NCBI GenBank assembly: GCA_038200385.1
Contig: JBBPYA010000186.1
Span: 1-14,154, forward strand
Source of the DNA: JBBPYA01 sp038200385
GTDB taxonomy: Bacteria; Actinomycetota; Actinomycetes; Mycobacteriales; Geodermatophilaceae
Length of the DNA: 14,154 nucleotides
Reading direction: 5' to 3'
The notes beneath the pieces were generated by a model. It was not told where the DNA came from. It ran no database searches and was given only the letters and a program-made list of their open reading frames with translations. The stretch's first letter is position 1; every line of letters begins with the position of its first letter. Position numbers and translations under genes: made by a program. This document shows positions 6,741 through 14,154 of this stretch, one piece after another.

Positions 6741-8491
6741 TCATCCGGGCACGCAGATGATCTCCGGAACCGCCTTGTAGCGGGTGTTGAAGACCTCCCG
6801 GCGCAGCACGTCGGTGCTCCCGACCGGGTGGAAGACGCGGGTCACCGCGATGTCGAAACCGGACTGGCCGGCCTGGTCGAGACACTCGCTGGTGTCGGGC
6901 TTCCGCTCGGTGTCGGGGGTGGTGTAGTTGTGCCGCTCGCCGCTGACCGACTCGACGTCGACATGCTTGGTACCCCAGAACGTGACGGTGATCGCGCCGG
7001 GCGCCAGGAGGTCTGCACGTAGACCCCGGTGTCGCTGTCGTTGCGCCAGCTCAGGTCGATGCTGTCGTAGAACACCGTGGCCTCGCGCCCCGCAGGGTAG
7101 CGGCTGATGTAGTAGCTGTGCGGCTGGTGGTAGACGTCTTCCAGCCCGGCGAAGAACACCGCGTTGAACATGGTGGTGGCGAACTGGGAGATACCGCCAC
7201 CGACGGCCTGGACGAACTCGCCGTTGCTGATGATCGTGGACTCGATATACCCCTGGGCCTCCGTCCGTGGGCCGGTGTAGCCGTTGAGGCTGAACGTCTC
7301 GCCCGGCCGGACCACCGCACCGTCCACATAGGCGGCAACGACCCGGATGTTCTCCCCGGACGCCTCGTTGGTGAAGTTCGTCGTGAACGTGCTGATCTGC
7401 TCGGTGATCCCGAGGGCTTTCGCGTCCGCCGTGGTCAGGTCGGCCGGGGCGCGGGTCACCGCCAGTTCCACCGTGCGCGGCGCCGGGCTGGGCAGCACGT
7501 CGAGCAGGTCGTTGGCCAGGGTCGCCACATCGGGGGTCAGGCCGTCCTTGGCCGGGACGATCTGCACCGACCCTCCGCTGACAGTGAAGCCGGCGTCCAC
7601 GGCACTGGTCCTGAAGGCATCCAGGCGGTCGCCGAGGCCTGCCTGCAGGGCCTCGGCGTCCACCGCCGGGGTGAGGGTGCCGTCGGGGCCGCGGGAGAAG
7701 CGCAGCGCCTTGGCGATGGCGGTGACCGGGATCTCGGTCGTGGTGCCGTCCCGGCCGGTGACCGTCACGGGTGCGGACAGCGCCGGGACGGCGAAGCCGT
7801 CCAGGGCCTGCTGGACCTGGTCCGCGGAGGTCTTGGCCGGCACCTGGGTGACGTCCAGGTCGAACTGGTCCCGGTCGGCCTCCACGGCGGCAACGACGAG
7901 GTCCGGCGCCGTGGCGCGGTCCAGCGTGGCTCCGGGCTCGGGCGGCACGGCGGTCGCCGTGGTGCCCTCGATGCGCACGGTGCCCTCTACCGGCTCGGTG
8001 TCGACCTGGCCGGCGAACCCGTCGACCGCCTTGGTCAGCGTCGCGCGGTCGACCGACAGCACCGGCTCGACGGCGCGGCCGACTCCGAACAGCGACGTCA
8101 GACGGGTCAGCGGGTTGAGCGGCTGACCCCCCGCGGCGGCAGCGGTCGCCCGCGGGTCGAGTTCGATGCCCGCGGCGACCGGATCCACCGCTATCCGGGC
8201 CGATCCGGCGTTCGCGGTCCGGGACCGGGCCAGTTCGGGTACGACCTCGGTGGTCAACCTCTGCTCGGCCGCGGCGTGGCTGAGCCCGCCGATCGCGACG
8301 CCGGCGACGGTGGTGCCGCGCGGGACGTCGGAGCCGGCCAGCGCCAGATCCACGCCGTAGCCGAGCGCGAGGAGCACCAGCAGGCCGGCCGGTACCAGAA
8401 CGGCGGGACGCCGCCACCACCGCCGCCGCGGCAGCGGTCCGCCGCCTGGGATGTCGTCCGAGGCAGCCAGGTCCACGTCCTGCTCGGTCAC
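6741..8491 (-). pseudogene. VanW/YoaR-family membrane protein, frameshifted near 7004
   Basis: Bitopic membrane protein with extracellular peptidoglycan-binding-like (YoaR-type) repeats and a VanW domain. GTG at 8491 is preferred because CGGGGACG lies just upstream and the N-terminus (TEQDVDLAASDD) is acidic, as expected for a cytoplasmic tail. TM is about 30-50, followed by two YoaR-like repeats to about residue 310. The VanW domain has the intact motif GGGISQFATTMFNAVFFAGL. After codon 496 (TGG, 7006-7004) the frame is lost: continuing in frame gives Arg/Ser-rich nonsense ending at 6842. Moving by -1 restores APGAITVTFWGTKH and the rest of a C-terminus that matches the upstream paralogue, ending at 6741. 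The original sequence was probably TCCTGGGCGCC with one G missing. The repaired product would be about 583 residues. Either a sequencing error in a G run or a real inactivating deletion would explain it. Confidence 0.82.
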
Positions 8492-8508
8492 ACCGTCCCC
8501 GCTTCGTC

Positions 8509-8526
8509 GCCGCGCCGCGGCGCGGC
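8509..8526. repeat. Perfect 18-bp palindrome just upstream of the second VanW gene
   Basis: GCCGCGCCG followed directly by its reverse complement CGGCGCGGC. It lies in the 82-base gap between the two VanW genes, ending 17 bases before the GTG at 8491. It could be an operator-like site or a hairpin near the ribosome binding site. Being pure G/C in a very GC-rich genome, it could also be chance. Confidence 0.5.
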
Positions 8527-8573
8527 ACCGTCGTACGGGCACCCTACGGCGCGGTAGTTGCGGTGGCGCCCGC

Positions 8574-11102
8574 TCACACCGCCCGGGGCCGCCCCGCGGT
8601 GGCCGACGGCGCAGCCGAAGCCTGCGGCCACTGGCCCGCAGCCGGCGCCGTGGTGGTTGTGGCGCCGGCCGTCGTGGTTGCTGTCGTGCTCGCCGTCGAG
8701 GTCGAGGTCGAGGTCGAAGTGGAAGTGGACGTCGAGGTAGCGGTGGACGTCGACGTCGCGGTGGTCGACGTGGTCGCGGTGGTGGTCGAGGTCGTCGTGC
8801 TGGTCGAGGTCCGGGCGGTGGTACTGGGCGCCGTGGACTGCGTGGGTGCCGTCGTCGTGGTCGGGGCGGTGGTCACCGGTGGCGGTGAGTACGACGTCGG
8901 CGGCGGGGTGTACGGCGGTGGCGGCGGGGAGTACGACGTCGGAGGAGGCGTGTACGTCGGGGGGGTGTAGGTCGGCAGGGGACCGGGGCCGGCGCAGGCC
9001 ACCTGGGGCACGGCGCCGTAGGATGAGCTGAACTCCTCGGTCCGCAGCTGCCCGGTCACACCGACGAGGGTGAAGACCCGGGACACCGTGACCTCGAAGC
9101 CCGCGGTGCCCGGTCTGGTCGTGCACGCGGCACCGGAACTGGTCTCGACCGGAGGATCCTGCCGCTTCGTCTGGGGACCGGTGACCGCGTCGATCTCGTA
9201 CAGCTTGGTGCTCCAGAACGTCACGGTCACCGCCGAGTCGGTGGCGCTGGCCTGAACGAAGACACCGGCGGTGGTGTCGTTGCGCCAGACCAGGTCGGCG
9301 GCGGCGAAGTCGAGCACGGCGTCGCGTCCCATCGGGTAGCCCGCCACGAAGCTCGCGTGTCGCGTCACCTGGACCGGCTCCATGCCGGCGAAGAAGACCG
9401 CGTTGAACATGGCGGTGCCCAACGGCGAGATGCCTTCGCCGACCGTTCCGGCCGGGCCGCCGGCGACGTAGCCCGCGGCCGCGGTGCGTGGCCCGGTCCC
9501 GGTGTTGAGGCTGTACGTCGCCCCGGGGCGGACCACGGCGCCGTTGACGGCCTCGGCGGCACCGGCGACGTTGGGTCCCGAGGAGTCCTCGGGGTAGGTC
9601 GAGGTCCCTGTCCCCACCGCCTCGACCACGTGCAGCGCCTCGGCCTGCGCGGTGGTGAGGTCCGGGGCGGCCACCGCCAGCGGGACGGGGGTGGCCCGGG
9701 GCGCGGCCTCGACCAGCACCCGCGTCAGGTCGTGCGCCAGGTCGGTGAGGTTGATCGCGGTGCCGTCGACAGCGGGGACGACTGTCACGCCGCCATCGGC
9801 GACGGCGAACGTCGCGTCCACCGGAGGCGTCACGAAGGTCGCGACGCCGGGCCCGATGGCCGCGGCGAGCGCCCCCTCGTCCACCCAGGCGGCCAACGTC
9901 TGTTGCCGGCCCGGTCCGAACCGGAGGATGCCGGCGATCTGCTCGGGGGACAGTTCAACGCGGGCCCCCGCGCCCCCGGTCAGCGTCACCGGCGCGGACA
10001 GCGCCGGGCGCACGAACGAGTCCAGGACGAGTTGGGCCTGCTCGGCGGAGACCTTGGCCACCTGCTCGCTGACCGGGAAGACGAGGTCCCCGGCACCGGA
10101 TCGCAGCGAGTCCTTGAGCGCGCGGGCGGCACCGGCCCGGTCCAGGCTGCGCCCGTCGGTCGGCGGGACGACCCGCGGCGTGGAGCCGTTGAAGGCGATG
10201 CTGCCCTCGACGAACGCGGTGTCGACCTCGGTGGCGAACCCGGCCAGCGCGGTGTCCAGCTGCGGCTGGTCGACCCGCAGGACGGCGTCGACCCGGCGGT
10301 CGCCGAACCAGGACAGCAGCCGGGTCAGCGGGTTCAGCGGTTGCGCCGACGCGGCGTCGAGCGTGCCGGTGACGTCCAGCGCCAGGCCGGCCTCGACCGG
10401 CTGCACCTGCACGGTGACCGGCCCGGCGACGGCGTTCCGCGGTGCCGCCAGCTGCGGCGCGAGCCGGTCCTCGAGCACGGTGCGGGCCCGCGCGGCGGAC
10501 AGCCCGCCGATATCGGTGCCGGCGACCACGGTGTGTCGGGGTACGTCGGGGCCGGCGAGCAGCAGGTCGCCGACGTAGAGCACCGCGAGCAGCACCAGCA
10601 ACATGGCTGGGACCAGGAAACTCGGCGCGCGCCACCAGGGGCGGTCCGGCTCGGGCGGTTCGATCGGTGGGAAATCCGCCGGCGGCGGACCGCTGGCGCC
10701 GACCGCGACGGGCTGTTCGTCGCTGTCCGCTGCGGGGGCACGGGCGGAGTCGACGGCAGCGGCGTCGAGTCCGGCGGCGGCGAAGCCTGCGGGGGGCTCG
10801 GCGTCCGGCTGGGCAGCGCCGGCCTCGGCTGCGGCGGGGACTGCGGCGAATTCATCGGTGCGGTCGGCGTCGGGCCCGGCCGGTGCGTCGATCCTGGGCA
10901 GGTACGGGTCGGTCACATCGTCAGCGGGCTCGAAGCCAGGGGTCGCGGTCGCACCGGGCGGCGTGGCTGCCCGGATCACCGGGATGACGGGGTCGGTGTC
11001 GTCCTCGGCGCGGGGCGGCCACGGCTGCCCCGGTCCCGGGTGGCCATTGGCACGGTCGGGGCCGCTGGGCCGGCGCGACCGCTCGTGCTCGGACTCGGAC
11101 AA
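8574..11102 (-). CDS. VanW/YoaR-family membrane protein with long disordered N-terminus and Pro/Thr/Ser-rich tail
   Basis: An 842-residue paralogue of the next gene. The TTG at 11102 is chosen because a perfect GGAGGAG lies 7 bases upstream; in-frame codons further up have no such site. Residues 2-155 are Pro/Ala/Asp-rich and probably cytoplasmic and disordered. WWRAPSF precedes a TM helix at about 161-184. Two YoaR-like putative peptidoglycan-binding repeats (about 185-480; LSAARARTVLEDRLAPQ, SAEQAQLVLDSFVRP) lead to the VanW domain (about 495-650, NGAVVRPGATYSLN, MFNAVFFAGM). The normally conserved GGGISQ is here GEGISP (555-560), so the site may be altered. A Cys-containing C-terminal module (to 704) follows, then a TYTPP/TSYSPP repeat region (709-743) and a Thr/Ser tract (744-815). 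A cell-wall role is inferred from the family. The link with B12 uptake is adjacency only. Confidence 0.85.
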   Translation of the reverse strand: MSESEHERSRRPSGPDRANGHPGPGQPWPPRAEDDTDPVIPVIRAATPPGATATPGFEPADDVTDPYLPRIDAPAGPDADRTDEFAAVPAAAEAGAAQPDAEPPAGFAAAGLDAAAVDSARAPAADSDEQPVAVGASGPPPADFPPIEPPEPDRPWWRAPSFLVPAMLLVLLAVLYVGDLLLAGPDVPRHTVVAGTDIGGLSAARARTVLEDRLAPQLAAPRNAVAGPVTVQVQPVEAGLALDVTGTLDAASAQPLNPLTRLLSWFGDRRVDAVLRVDQPQLDTALAGFATEVDTAFVEGSIAFNGSTPRVVPPTDGRSLDRAGAARALKDSLRSGAGDLVFPVSEQVAKVSAEQAQLVLDSFVRPALSAPVTLTGGAGARVELSPEQIAGILRFGPGRQQTLAAWVDEGALAAAIGPGVATFVTPPVDATFAVADGGVTVVPAVDGTAINLTDLAHDLTRVLVEAAPRATPVPLAVAAPDLTTAQAEALHVVEAVGTGTSTYPEDSSGPNVAGAAEAVNGAVVRPGATYSLNTGTGPRTAAAGYVAGGPAGTVGEGISPLGTAMFNAVFFAGMEPVQVTRHASFVAGYPMGRDAVLDFAAADLVWRNDTTAGVFVQASATDSAVTVTFWSTKLYEIDAVTGPQTKRQDPPVETSSGAACTTRPGTAGFEVTVSRVFTLVGVTGQLRTEEFSSSYGAVPQVACAGPGPLPTYTPPTYTPPPTSYSPPPPPYTPPPTSYSPPPVTTAPTTTTAPTQSTAPSTTARTSTSTTTSTTTATTSTTATSTSTATSTSTSTSTSTSTSTASTTATTTAGATTTTAPAAGQWPQASAAPSATAGRPRAV
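8658..8873 (-). repeat. Low-complexity Ser/Thr-coding repeat in the VanW tail
   Basis: A run of GTCGAG/GTCGAC-like hexamers on the plus strand encodes alternating Ser-Thr on the minus strand (residues 744-815, with an unbroken TS alternation around 790-802). It is adjacent to a proline/tyrosine repeat region at 8874-8978. Such tracts form extended, glycosylatable wall-spanning segments and are prone to length change. Confidence 0.8.
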
Positions 11103-11109
11103 CCCGACG

Positions 11110-11116
11110 CTCCTCC
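11110..11116 (-). promoter_or_regulatory. Strong ribosome binding site that fixes a TTG start
   Basis: GGAGGAG on the minus strand, 7 bases before the TTG at 11102. It is the basis for shortening the VanW protein by 42 residues relative to the longest reading. Confidence 0.75.
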
Positions 11117-11159
11117 ACCACTGCCACCGCCGGCAAGGGACGACCGCCGGCTGGGTCAC

Positions 11160-11188
11160 ATGGTAGGAGGCGGTTGCGACAGTTCCAG
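11160..11188 (-). promoter_or_regulatory. Weak candidate promoter for the VanW genes
   Basis: CTGGAA (11188-11183) and TACCAT (11165-11160) on the minus strand are separated by 17 bases. The -10 fits TAnnnT but the -35 matches only three of six bases. It lies in the only sizeable gap upstream of the VanW pair. Confidence 0.25.
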
Positions 11189-11234
11189 CCAATCCGCTGC
11201 CCTCGGCGTGTGCCGGCGTTCCCGACACACGACA

Positions 11235-11264
11235 GCGGCCGCCGCCCCGAGGGGCAGCGGCCGC
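11235..11264 (-). terminator. GC-rich hairpin, probable terminator of the DUF7455-like gene
   Basis: GCGGCCGC at both ends pairs over 8 bp. A further GCCC/GGGC stem, after one mismatch, closes a small CGAG loop. It lies 19 bases beyond the stop codon of the small zinc-ribbon-like gene. No T-tract follows, as is usual for hairpin terminators in high-GC actinomycetes. Confidence 0.6.
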
Positions 11265-11282
11265 AGTCGGACAAGCAGGTGG

Positions 11283-11495
11283 TCAGTCGATGACGGCGGT
11301 CTCGTCGGCGACGATCGCGACACCGAGGTCCTTGAGCTTGGCGTCGTACTCGCGGGCGTGATGGCCGCAGAAGGTCAGGTCCATGCCCCCGGCAAGGAGC
11401 ACGCGCACCTTGGCCCGGGCACCGCAGCGGTCGCAACGGTCCGTACCGAGCTCGGAGTCGTCGCGAGTTGCGATGGGGGTCAGTGTTGGGGTCAC
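11283..11495 (-). CDS. Small zinc-ribbon-like protein (DUF7455 type), function unknown
   Basis: A 70-residue cytoplasmic protein. The GTG at 11495 follows GAAAGG by 7 bases and gives a length typical of these small actinobacterial proteins. A longer upstream reading adds an Arg/Pro-rich segment with no signal. The core has CDRCG at 21-25 and CGHH at 43-46, giving a C-x2-C ... C-x2-H pattern (C21, C24, C43, H46; H45 is an alternative) suited to one zinc ion. A hydrophobic strand (VRVLLAGGMDLTF) lies between the two halves. The C-terminal AKLKDLGVAIVAD looks like a helix and strand. Family assignment is by remembered resemblance. No enzymatic role is evident. Its upstream flank was replaced by the IS21 element, whose end lies 184 bases from this start. 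Confidence 0.75.
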   Translation of the reverse strand: MTPTLTPIATRDDSELGTDRCDRCGARAKVRVLLAGGMDLTFCGHHAREYDAKLKDLGVAIVADETAVID

Positions 11496-11678
11496 GGCGC
11501 TACCTTTCTGGTCGGCTCGTTCAAGGATGTAGCGGGGTGCTCGTGCCGGTGCCTTAGATATGACGTCAGCATGACCGCGGTTGTTCCCGCTGCCGTGCAG
11601 GTTCCCGCAAAACGCGCCTCGGCGTGTTGGATCAGGCGAGGCCGCCCACCGAGGACTGACGCCGACGGTACCCGGCCT

Positions 11679-11729
11679 TGTCAACGGCAACCGAAAACTG
11701 ACCAGTTGGCGGCAACTGAAAATTGACCA
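11679..11729 (+). repeat. Left terminal inverted repeat of the IS21-family element
   Basis: 51 bases beginning TGTCAACGGCAAC and ending TTGACCA; about 43 of 51 match the reverse complement of the right end. It contains two direct copies of a GGCAAC-yGAAAA-yTGACCA unit (near 11686-11704 and 11711-11729), like the multiple transposase-binding repeats at IS21 ends. Confidence 0.9.
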
Positions 11730-11738
11730 CCTTCGGGT

Positions 11739-12545
11739 TCATGGTTCATCGGTCGTGGCGGTAGGGACGCGGCCGAGGTCGCGGCCTAGTAGCCGGTAGC
11801 TGTCGCCTTTGAGGGCGATCACTTCGGCGTGGTGGACGAGGCGGTCGATCATTGCCGCGGCGACGACGTCGTCGCCGAAGACCTCACCCCAGCGGCCGAA
11901 GGGCTTGTTGCTGGTGACGATCAGCGAGGCCCGCTCGTAGCGGCTCGACACGAGTTGGAAGAACAGGTTCGCGGCTTCGGCCTCGAAGGGGATGTAGCCG
12001 ACCTCGTCGACGACGAGAAGCGGGTAGCGGCCCAGGCGGACGAGCTCGGGTTGGAGTCGGCCGGCGTGGTGGGCTTCGGCCAGGCGGGCGACCCATTCCG
12101 AGGCGGTGGCGAACTGGACCCGGTGCCCGGCTTGGCAGGCCCGGATCGCCAGGCCGATCGCGAGGTGGGTTTTGCCGGTGCCGGGTGGTCCGAGGAACAC
12201 GACGTTGTCTTTGGCGGTGACGAAGTCCAGCGTGCCCAGGTGGGCGATGGTGTCGCGTTTCAGCGCGCGGGCGTGCTCGAAATCGAACTCTTCCAACGAT
12301 TTGCGGGCCGGGAGCCGGGCCGCCCGGATCCGGCCCTCACCGCCGTGGCTCTCCCGGGCGGAGACCTCGCGTTGCAGGCAGGCGACGAGGAACTCCTCAT
12401 GCGACCACGACTCGGCCCGGGCCCGCTCGGCCAGGCGGCCGACTGCCTCCCGCAAGGTCGGGGCCTTCAGCGCCCGGGTCAGGAACACGACTTCGGCTGC
12501 GGTGTCACGGGTGCGGGTCCCGGCGCTGGTCTTGCCGGTGGCCAT
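11739..12545 (-). CDS. istB: IS21-family helper ATPase IstB
   Basis: DnaC/AAA+-like transposition helper that with ATP recruits and activates the IstA transposase. The 268-residue protein starts at an ATG sharing a base with the istA TGA (TGATG); a GTG one codon upstream is an equal alternative. The N-terminal helical region (about 15-95) is the IstB DNA- or partner-binding part. Walker A GPPGTGKTH is at about 118-126, Walker B LLVVDEVG at about 175-182, and the sensor motif LIVTSNKPF at about 207-215. An RLVHHAEVI box near 237 is typical of the family. Length (about 250-270) is normal and no damage is seen. Confidence 0.95.
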   Translation of the reverse strand: MATGKTSAGTRTRDTAAEVVFLTRALKAPTLREAVGRLAERARAESWSHEEFLVACLQREVSARESHGGEGRIRAARLPARKSLEEFDFEHARALKRDTIAHLGTLDFVTAKDNVVFLGPPGTGKTHLAIGLAIRACQAGHRVQFATASEWVARLAEAHHAGRLQPELVRLGRYPLLVVDEVGYIPFEAEAANLFFQLVSSRYERASLIVTSNKPFGRWGEVFGDDVVAAAMIDRLVHHAEVIALKGDSYRLLGRDLGRVPTATTDEP

Positions 12546-13792
12546 CACGCGGCCCCGCCATCAAGGTCGAGGTCCAGGCCCAGGGCGGTGTCATAGTCGG
12601 CCAGGCAGCGCTGCTCGACTTCGGGCTCGGCCGCCGGGCGCAGGATCTCCAACCGCTCGCGGCGCAACGCCCGCGCCGCGGCGACATGCTCCGGGTCGGA
12701 GATCGTCTGGTGCTTAGCCCAGACCCGCTGATGGTCGGCGACCAGACGCCCGCCGCAGAACACCCGGACCCGGGCCAGGTCGGCGATCACCTCGATCCGC
12801 CGCCCGATCACCGCCGGGTGCACCGAGTAGTCGTTGGAGTCCAAGCGGATGTAGTGATCACGTGGCAGCCGGGTCGAATGGCGCCACCCCGTCACCGGTG
12901 CCACCGGGGGCAGTCCGAGCATCGCGGCTCGATCGGCCTCGATCCGATCCGCCGGCCGGCAGCCCAACACCCGATGCCGGCGGGTGTTGGCCCGGACCAG
13001 GAACCCCTGCAGCTGGGTGTTGAAATCCGCCGGGCAGGTGAACGAGCGCCCTGGTAGGAACGAGCGCTCCAGGTAGTCGTGCAGCCGCTCGACCAGCCCC
13101 TTGGCCTCCGGATCACCCGGCCGGCAGATGATCACCTTCGTGGCCAGGGTGCCGCGGAAGCCCTGGCAGTCGGCGGTCAGTTCACTGCGCCGCCCGCGCC
13201 ACCGCCCGACCGCTCCCTCACCGTCCCAGACCAGCACCCGCGGGACAGCTCCCAGGCCCTCGATCAGCTGCCACCAGCCGGTGAACAAGTCCTCAGCCCG
13301 CCGGGACGGGATCAGCACCGCGCAGTCCCAGCGGGCATAGCCGGTCACCATCGTCAGCACCGGCAACTGCTTGGCGGTGCGGGTCTGCCCGAACCCGACC
13401 GGCAACTCAATGTCGGGGAACCAGAAGTCACACTGGGCGATCTCGCCCGCCTCATACGTCGTCCGGGAGGCCGGGTCCGGCGGCAAATACACCGGCCGCA
13501 GGTCCGCGACCCGGCCGCTGAGCGTGCGGATCGAATGCGGCCAGCCGATCCGCTCGGCGATCACAGTCGCCGGCATCCTGGGATAGGCCTGCAGCAATTC
13601 CCTGATCCGTGACTCAACCGGATCCACGATCGACCCCGCCGGCTGCCGCCCGTACTTCGGCGGCCCGTCGCTGGCCAGCGCAGTCTTCACCGTGTTCCTC
13701 GAGACTCCCAACACACGTGCGATTTCCGAGATCGATATGCCCTCTGACCGCCGCAACCGGCGGATCTCTGCCCAGTCCTCCACGTCCAACAC
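12545..13792 (-). CDS. istA: IS21-family transposase IstA
   Basis: Cut-and-paste DDE transposase of 415 residues. The GTG at 13792 follows GGGAGG by about 6 bases. The N-terminal helix-turn-helix is at about 16-38 (ISISEIARVLGVSRNTVK). The rve/RNase-H-like core carries D122 (AQCDFWFPD), D190 (LVWDGEGAVG) and E235 (KGLVERLHDY) as the likely catalytic triad. A C-terminal beta-barrel-like segment follows (about 318-365, YIRLDSNDYSVHP is characteristic of IstA). The stop overlaps istB, allowing coupled translation of transposase and helper. Confidence 0.95.
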   Translation of the reverse strand: MLDVEDWAEIRRLRRSEGISISEIARVLGVSRNTVKTALASDGPPKYGRQPAGSIVDPVESRIRELLQAYPRMPATVIAERIGWPHSIRTLSGRVADLRPVYLPPDPASRTTYEAGEIAQCDFWFPDIELPVGFGQTRTAKQLPVLTMVTGYARWDCAVLIPSRRAEDLFTGWWQLIEGLGAVPRVLVWDGEGAVGRWRGRRSELTADCQGFRGTLATKVIICRPGDPEAKGLVERLHDYLERSFLPGRSFTCPADFNTQLQGFLVRANTRRHRVLGCRPADRIEADRAAMLGLPPVAPVTGWRHSTRLPRDHYIRLDSNDYSVHPAVIGRRIEVIADLARVRVFCGGRLVADHQRVWAKHQTISDPEHVAAARALRRERLEILRPAAEPEVEQRCLADYDTALGLDLDLDGGAA

Positions 13793-13835
13793 CTGCTTCC
13801 TCCCTAGCTCAGTTCAAGCCAGGGTCTCGGGAAGC

Positions 13836-13886
13836 TGGTCAAAATTCAGTTGCCGCGCGCTGGTCAGTATTCAGTTGCCGTCGACA
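13836..13886 (-). repeat. Right terminal inverted repeat of the IS21-family element
   Basis: 51 bases beginning TGGTCAAAATTCAGTTGCC and ending GCCGTCGACA. It holds two CTGGTCA...TTCAGTTGCC units mirroring the left end, and lies 44 bases upstream of the istA start. Confidence 0.9.
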
Positions 13887-14154
13887 ACTAGAGCGCCGGT
13901 TTTCAAGATCGCCGCACTAGGCCTCGATGCGAGCCCTCCCCTGCGGCATATCCGCCTGACTACCAGCGACGACGCCAATCCCTGACCCTACCGATGCCGA
14001 CGGTTCCCAGGACTGGTCGACCTGTTTGGCTCCGGAGCCCACGTCATCATCTCTGCGGCCGCGTCGGCAAGGCACAGGAGGGCGCCTGCACCAGGTGCTT
14101 GACGCCTTCGGCATCGTTGAGCGTGGCGAGGCCAACAAGGTCACGATCGAGCCG
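13887..14154. other. Flank beyond the IS element; no confident gene
   Basis: About 268 bases. A plus-strand frame is open from about 13961 to the window edge and ends in VLDAFGIVERGEANKVTIEP, which reads like real protein. It has no convincing start or ribosome site, and the N-terminal part is Ser/Pro/Arg-rich. It may be a truncated gene or the start of one continuing outside. A 75-residue minus-strand frame (14144-13917) overlaps it and has no motif. No RNA gene or inverted repeat is seen. Confidence 0.3.

Larger units (their letters stand above)
11679..13886 (-). mobile_element. IS21-family insertion sequence, apparently complete (2208 bp)
   Basis: Bounded by 51-bp imperfect inverted repeats and containing istA-like and istB-like genes in the usual order and overlap. 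Both reading frames are intact with catalytic motifs, so the element may still be active or was recently so. The bases immediately outside the ends (GGCCT on the left, ACTAG on the right) do not match, so no target duplication is seen. This may reflect a rearrangement, or deletion next to the element. Confidence 0.92.

Noticed and set aside
6995..7010. Programmed -1 frameshifting in the VanW gene
   Set aside because: A -1 shift would restore the product, but no X-XXY-YYZ slippery site or evident downstream structure is present, so a missing G is simpler.
8563..8970. Plus-strand frame with long Val-Glu/Val-Asp and Gly-Val-Tyr repeats
   Set aside because: It is the antisense shadow of the Ser/Thr and Tyr/Pro repeat tail of the VanW gene. 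It has no ribosome site, and the repeats are explained by the minus-strand coding tract.
13917..14144. 75-residue minus-strand frame at the right edge
   Set aside because: No motif and no recognisable ribosome site; its composition looks random and it overlaps another equally weak frame.

Overview
The window is very GC-rich, and every gene I can support is on the minus strand. It has GTG and TTG starts, four-base ATGA/GTGA gene overlaps, an LPxTG-type surface anchor, VanW-family membrane proteins and a 70-residue DUF7455-like protein. Together these point to a Gram-positive actinomycete (Actinomycetota). The sequence does not resolve the genus.

Reading along the minus strand, from high to low coordinates. 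(i) 14154-13887 is gene-poor flank. (ii) 13886-11679 is a complete IS21-family insertion sequence with 51-bp imperfect terminal inverted repeats, an istA-like DDE transposase and an istB-like ATPase. (iii) 11495-11283 is a small Cys/His zinc-ribbon-like protein of the DUF7455 type, followed by a strong GC hairpin. (iv) 11102-6741 holds two tandem VanW/YoaR-type membrane proteins. The second is split by a one-base frameshift near 7004. (v) 6740-6425 is a non-coding leader with a plausible promoter, a recognisable compact cobalamin (vitamin B12) riboswitch and two mutually exclusive hairpins. (vi) 6424-1 is a six-gene operon in which each gene overlaps the next by 1-4 bases. It encodes a sortase-anchored alpha/alpha-toroid protein, two homologous secreted or anchored beta-domain proteins (SCO2322/DUF4430-like), an EcfT membrane subunit, a fused double EcfA ATPase, and an ECF substrate-binding S component that runs off the window edge.

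The main interest is (v)+(vi). Animal intrinsic factor and transcobalamin carry B12 between an alpha6/alpha6-barrel domain and a small beta domain (DUF4430-like). Here a barrel-type protein and two beta-type proteins are separate cell-surface or secreted polypeptides. They are encoded with a complete ECF import machine and sit behind a B12 riboswitch. My model is a split, bacterial transcobalamin-like surface capture system that hands cobalamin (or a corrinoid or its precursor) to an ECF transporter. The riboswitch and the gene content are seen in the sequence. The receptor role and the substrate are inference.
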